Shown one piece after another: positions 4,190-6,604 of a stretch of 6,604 bases of DNA. The notes beneath the pieces are model-generated. The model worked only from the letters and a program-made list of their open reading frames with translations. It made no database searches and was not told where the DNA came from. A program made the position numbers and the translations under genes. The stretch is from NCBI GenBank assembly GCA_021807975.1, contig JAKBCJ010000272.1:1-6604 (forward strand), in the 5' to 3' direction. This stretch comes from Pseudomonadota bacterium (GTDB taxonomy: Bacteria; Pseudomonadota; Alphaproteobacteria; Acetobacterales; Acetobacteraceae). The number at the start of each line of letters is the position of its first letter. The first letter of the stretch is position 1.

Positions 4190-5824
4190 ATGCCACGCAT
4201 GAACACGGCCGAGGCCGTTATCGAATCGCTTCTGACACACGGGATCGACACGTTGTTCGCGTTGCCGGGGGTTCACAACGACCCGCTGTTCGATGCCGCG
4301 CACCGCGCATCCGGCCGCATCCGGGTGATCCACCCGCGGCATGAGCAGACGGCGGCCTATATGGCGCTGGGGGCGGCATTGGTCACCGGCAGGCCACAAG
4401 CGTTCGCGGTGGTGCCGGGGCCGGGGATTCTGAACGCCTCGGCGGCGTTGCTGCTGGCCAGCGCGATGGGCGCGCCGGTTATCGCGCTGGTGGGGCAGAT
4501 CCCATCCTTCGCCATCGACCAGGGCCATGGGCATCTGCATGAAATCCATGACCAGATCGGGTTGCTGCGGCACATCGTGAAATCCGGCGAACGCATCCGC
4601 TCCCCGGCCGAGGCATCCCGGCGCGTTGCGATGGCGATCGAGGCGGCGATGTCAGGCCGCATCGGACCGGTGGCGCTGGAATGCGCGATCGACGTGTGGG
4701 GGCAGGCGGCGGAGGTTGCCCTGACCGCGCCGCTGCCGATTGTGCCACCCTGCGCGGATCCGGACGCGATTGCCGCGGCGGCGGCGATCCTGGCCGGCGC
4801 GAAGCGGCCGTTGATCGTGGTCGGCGGCGGCGCTTTGGGTGCGGGGCCGGAGGTGCAAGCGGTGGCGGAACTGCTGCATGCCCCGGTGTCGTCGTTTCGG
4901 CGCGGGCGTGGAACGATCCCCACGAACCATCCGCTGGCCGTGTCGTTCACCGAGGGTCACGCACTATGGAAAACCGCCGACGCGGTGCTGGCGATTGGGA
5001 CGCGGCTGTATTGGCAGCAAAGCAACTGGGGCGTGGATGACGCGCTGCCAATCGTGCGGCTGGACATCGACCCGGACGAAATCGGGCGGTTCCGCAAGCC
5101 GGCGTGCGGGTTACTGGGCGATGCCGCGACGACCTTGCGGGCGTTGCTGCCGGCATTGAAAGGCCACTGGCGGCCCAATCCGGACCTGCCGGCCGTAAGG
5201 GCCGCTTTCGCCGGCCGGTTGGAGCGGCAACAGCCGCCGATGGCATTCCTGCGCGCGATCCGGTCGGCTTTGCCGGATGACGGCATTTATGTGGAGGATG
5301 TGACTCAGGTCGGGTTCGCCAGCCGGTTGGCGTTTCCCGTACCGGGGCCGCGATTGTTCCTGTCGCCGGGGTATCAGGACACCTTGGGGTGGGGATACGG
5401 GACGGCGCTGGGGGCCGCTGCCGCCGCACCGAACCGGAAAATTGTGCTGGTCTCCGGCGATGGCGGGTTCATGTTCCAGGCGGCCGAACTGGCGACCGCG
5501 ATGCATCACAAGCTGCCGGTCGTGGCGGTGGTGTTCGACGACGGGGCATTCGGCAACGTCAAGCGCATCCAGGCGCAGGGCTACGGCAATCGCTCGATCG
5601 CCAGCGACCTGACCAACCCGGATTTCGTCCGCTTCGCCGAGAGTTTCGGAATGGCGGCGTTCAAGGCCACCTCTCCCGAGGGGTTGGAACACGCGCTGCG
5701 GAAGGCGTTCGCGTTGAATGCCCCGGCATTGGTCCATGTCCCGGTTGGGGAGATGCCCAGTCCGTGGGATATGATCCTGCTGCCCCGCGTGCGCGGGCCC
5801 GAGGGCCGCCCGGCTCTTCCTTGA
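4190..5824 (+). CDS. Thiamine-diphosphate-dependent enzyme, acetolactate synthase/benzoylformate decarboxylase superfamily, substrate unknown
   Basis: This is a 544-residue cytoplasmic ThDP enzyme expected to decarboxylate or ligate a 2-oxo acid. The N-terminal pyrimidine-binding domain (about 1-170) has the catalytic Glu as E52 in HPRHEQTAAYMALG. A central transhydrogenase-like domain (about 190-325) follows. The C-terminal pyrophosphate domain has G423-D424-G425, ELATAM (433-438) and the metal-binding end of the motif as FDDGAFGN (449-456). The usual pair there is N-N or N-D, and this protein has D450-D451. LSPGYQDTLGWGYGTALGAA (391-410) is typical of the superfamily. The start is ATG 4190, supported by AGGGGA 7 bases upstream; ATG 4199 is a close alternative. 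It is divergent from the polyol operon, so a link to polyol breakdown is possible but unsupported by sequence. A true acetolactate synthase is less likely because no small subunit is adjacent. Substrate cannot be assigned. Confidence 0.9.
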   Translation: MPRMNTAEAVIESLLTHGIDTLFALPGVHNDPLFDAAHRASGRIRVIHPRHEQTAAYMALGAALVTGRPQAFAVVPGPGILNASAALLLASAMGAPVIALVGQIPSFAIDQGHGHLHEIHDQIGLLRHIVKSGERIRSPAEASRRVAMAIEAAMSGRIGPVALECAIDVWGQAAEVALTAPLPIVPPCADPDAIAAAAAILAGAKRPLIVVGGGALGAGPEVQAVAELLHAPVSSFRRGRGTIPTNHPLAVSFTEGHALWKTADAVLAIGTRLYWQQSNWGVDDALPIVRLDIDPDEIGRFRKPACGLLGDAATTLRALLPALKGHWRPNPDLPAVRAAFAGRLERQQPPMAFLRAIRSALPDDGIYVEDVTQVGFASRLAFPVPGPRLFLSPGYQDTLGWGYGTALGAAAAAPNRKIVLVSGDGGFMFQAAELATAMHHKLPVVAVVFDDGAFGNVKRIQAQGYGNRSIASDLTNPDFVRFAESFGMAAFKATSPEGLEHALRKAFALNAPALVHVPVGEMPSPWDMILLPRVRGPEGRPALP

Positions 5825-6024
5825 CGCCGCTTTGATGTCTCTTGCTGGGGTCGGCCTGCTGCCGGCCTGTGCACGAAATTGCCGTCGCCGTCGGAGGCGA
5901 GCAGGCCCCTTCACGGCAACGCACCGACGATTGCCTTGGTCGCTGGCTATGTCAGGACGATGTGTCTTCGCTTTTGGCGCCATCTCCGTCGAAGATCAGT
6001 AATGACATTCGGCCACAAGACTTA

Positions 6025-6054
6025 CCCGAAGACCGTTGGCCCGAAGACCGTTGG
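6025..6054. repeat. Perfect tandem duplication of a 15-bp unit
   Basis: CCCGAAGACCGTTGG occurs at 6025-6039 and again at 6040-6054 without any mismatch. It is followed by a decayed beginning of a third unit (CCGGAAG, 6055-6061). CTTACCCG (6021-6028) before it and CGGGTAAAG (6066-6074) after it are complementary apart from one bulge, so the array could sit in the loop of a stem. It lies 90 bases before the carbonic anhydrase start. Confidence 0.9.
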
Positions 6055-6130
6055 CCGGAAGTCAGCGGGTAAAGGGTTCCGGTAGAGTGGGTTGATATAG
6101 CCCGGGCGATAAGCCCACGATCATGCAACA

Positions 6131-6136
6131 GGGGGG
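6131..6136 (+). promoter_or_regulatory. G-run ribosome site for the carbonic anhydrase
   Basis: Six consecutive G bases end 7 bases before the ATG at 6144. An in-frame ATG at 6123 would add seven residues but has no comparable site, so 6144 is preferred. Confidence 0.45.
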
Positions 6137-6143
6137 TGTAATC

Positions 6144-6604
6144 ATGCTGTGCGAGTTCTGTGGTGATCCTGACGGTCGGCATTTCCACGCGCTACCACGC
6201 CGGCGGCAACTGGTTGGGCTCGCCGCCGCGGCGGTGGGAATGGGGTTTCTCGGCGTGCCGGCCCGGGCCAGGGAAGCTAAGGCGCCTCCGAAGCCGGGGA
6301 ACGTACTGACGCCCGACGCGGCGTTGCACGAACTGATGCAGGGCAACAGCCGCTATGCGCAGGGCCTGACCCGGCGGCACGATTTTCGCTCTGAACGCGC
6401 ATCGCTGGTCGCCGGGCAGAACCCTTATGCCGGCATCTTGAGCTGTGCGGATTCCCGGGTCGCGCCGGAGTTCGCCTTCGACAGCGCCCGCGGCGACCTG
6501 TTCGTGGTCCGCGTCGCCGGCAACTTCCTGAACGACGACAACCTCGCGAGCTTTGAATATGGCGTGGCGGAGTTGCGTACCCCGCTGCTGATGGTGCTGG
6601 GCCA
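6144..6604 (+). CDS. Beta-class carbonic anhydrase with twin-arginine signal, 3' end outside the window
   Basis: This enzyme would interconvert CO2 and bicarbonate and, from its leader, act in the periplasm. The visible 153 residues run off the window edge. The beta-carbonic anhydrase active site begins with SCADSR: zinc ligand C101 and the D103-R105 pair. It is followed by GDLFVVRVAGN (117-127) and a family-typical segment reaching MVLG at the edge. The next codon starts CA, consistent with the His of the second zinc motif (H-x2-C), which lies outside. Residues 18-42 look like a Tat signal: PRRRQLVG, a hydrophobic stretch to about 38, and A-R-A with likely cleavage after 42. Ahead of it sits an unusual short segment with C3-x2-C6 and H13-x-H15. 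Start ATG 6144 is chosen for the G-run upstream. It is on the same strand as the ThDP enzyme but 319 bases away, so probably a separate transcript. Confidence 0.9.
   Translation, partial: MLCEFCGDPDGRHFHALPRRRQLVGLAAAAVGMGFLGVPARAREAKAPPKPGNVLTPDAALHELMQGNSRYAQGLTRRHDFRSERASLVAGQNPYAGILSCADSRVAPEFAFDSARGDLFVVRVAGNFLNDDNLASFEYGVAELRTPLLMVLG

Larger units (their letters stand above)
5825..6143. other. 319-bp intergenic stretch without a convincing gene
   Basis: Short open frames on both strands here lack ribosome sites and recognisable protein features. No intrinsic terminator with a T-run follows the ThDP-enzyme stop. The only inverted pair I see nearby is GGCCTGCT (5853-5860) with AGCAGGCC (5900-5907), separated by 39 bases. 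A 15-bp tandem duplication lies at 6025-6054. Just upstream of the carbonic anhydrase, GTGGGTT (6087-6093) can pair with AAgCCCAC (6111-6118) with one bulge around the palindrome GCCCGGGC (6100-6107). No promoter is clear. Confidence 0.7.

Noticed and set aside
4161..4202. Possible 13-codon leader peptide overlapping the ThDP-enzyme start (ends TGA 4200-4202)
   Set aside because: AAGGA directly touches its ATG, leaving no workable spacer, and the peptide shows no regulatory codon run. It is probably chance.
5825..5910. Intrinsic terminator after the ThDP enzyme
   Set aside because: The only inverted pair has a 39-base loop and no T-run follows, so I cannot support a terminator.
5111..5983. 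290-codon open frame on the minus strand
   Set aside because: Antisense to the ThDP enzyme C-domain, which carries intact catalytic motifs. It has no recognisable protein features of its own.
5842..6072. Small plus-strand frame in the intergenic gap with a repeated PEDRW C-terminus
   Set aside because: The repeat is simply the translated 15-bp DNA duplication. There is no ribosome site, and the rest is not protein-like.

Overview
The window reads like a chromosomal segment of a GC-rich alphaproteobacterium. The closest flavour is Acetobacteraceae/Rhodospirillales, judged only from base composition, codon choice and protein style, so the taxon is an inference. It holds three blocks: a polyol uptake and oxidation operon on the minus strand, a divergent thiamine-diphosphate (ThDP) enzyme on the plus strand, and the start of a Tat-exported beta-carbonic anhydrase on the plus strand.

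Positions 1-3845 (minus strand, read right to left) are an operon: a mannitol dehydrogenase-family polyol oxidase (mtlK-like, 2364-3845), the sorbitol/mannitol-type periplasmic binding protein (smoE-like, 932-2266), and the first inner-membrane permease (smoF-like, 9-920). The start codon of a further gene, presumably the second permease, lies at the very edge (2-4) behind a perfect GGAGG. The implied pathway is capture of a hexitol in the periplasm, ABC import, and NAD-dependent oxidation to a ketose such as fructose. The ATPase and a regulator are not in the window. A small stem-loop sits between mtlK and smoE.

Positions 3846-4189 separate the two divergent genes and are the most unusual part. 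A 186-bp segment (3918-4103) is bounded by 22-bp imperfect terminal inverted repeats (19/22 matching). It contains a bulged hairpin, two head-to-tail copies of a 45-bp repeat (44/45 identical) whose G-rich stretch sits in the loop of a GC hairpin, and a second long inverted repeat. Each terminus also carries a compact dyad of the form TGGTA-N3-T(A/G)CCA. The left dyad contains a perfect TATAAT facing the mtlK operon. Two readings are open and not exclusive: a small MITE/REP-like element, or a paired-operator control region for both divergent units.

Positions 4190-5824 encode a 544-residue ThDP-dependent enzyme of the acetolactate synthase/benzoylformate decarboxylase superfamily, substrate not determinable here. 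Positions 5825-6143 hold no convincing gene but contain a 15-bp perfect tandem duplication. From 6144 to the end runs a truncated carbonic anhydrase with a Cys/His-rich segment ahead of a twin-arginine signal.
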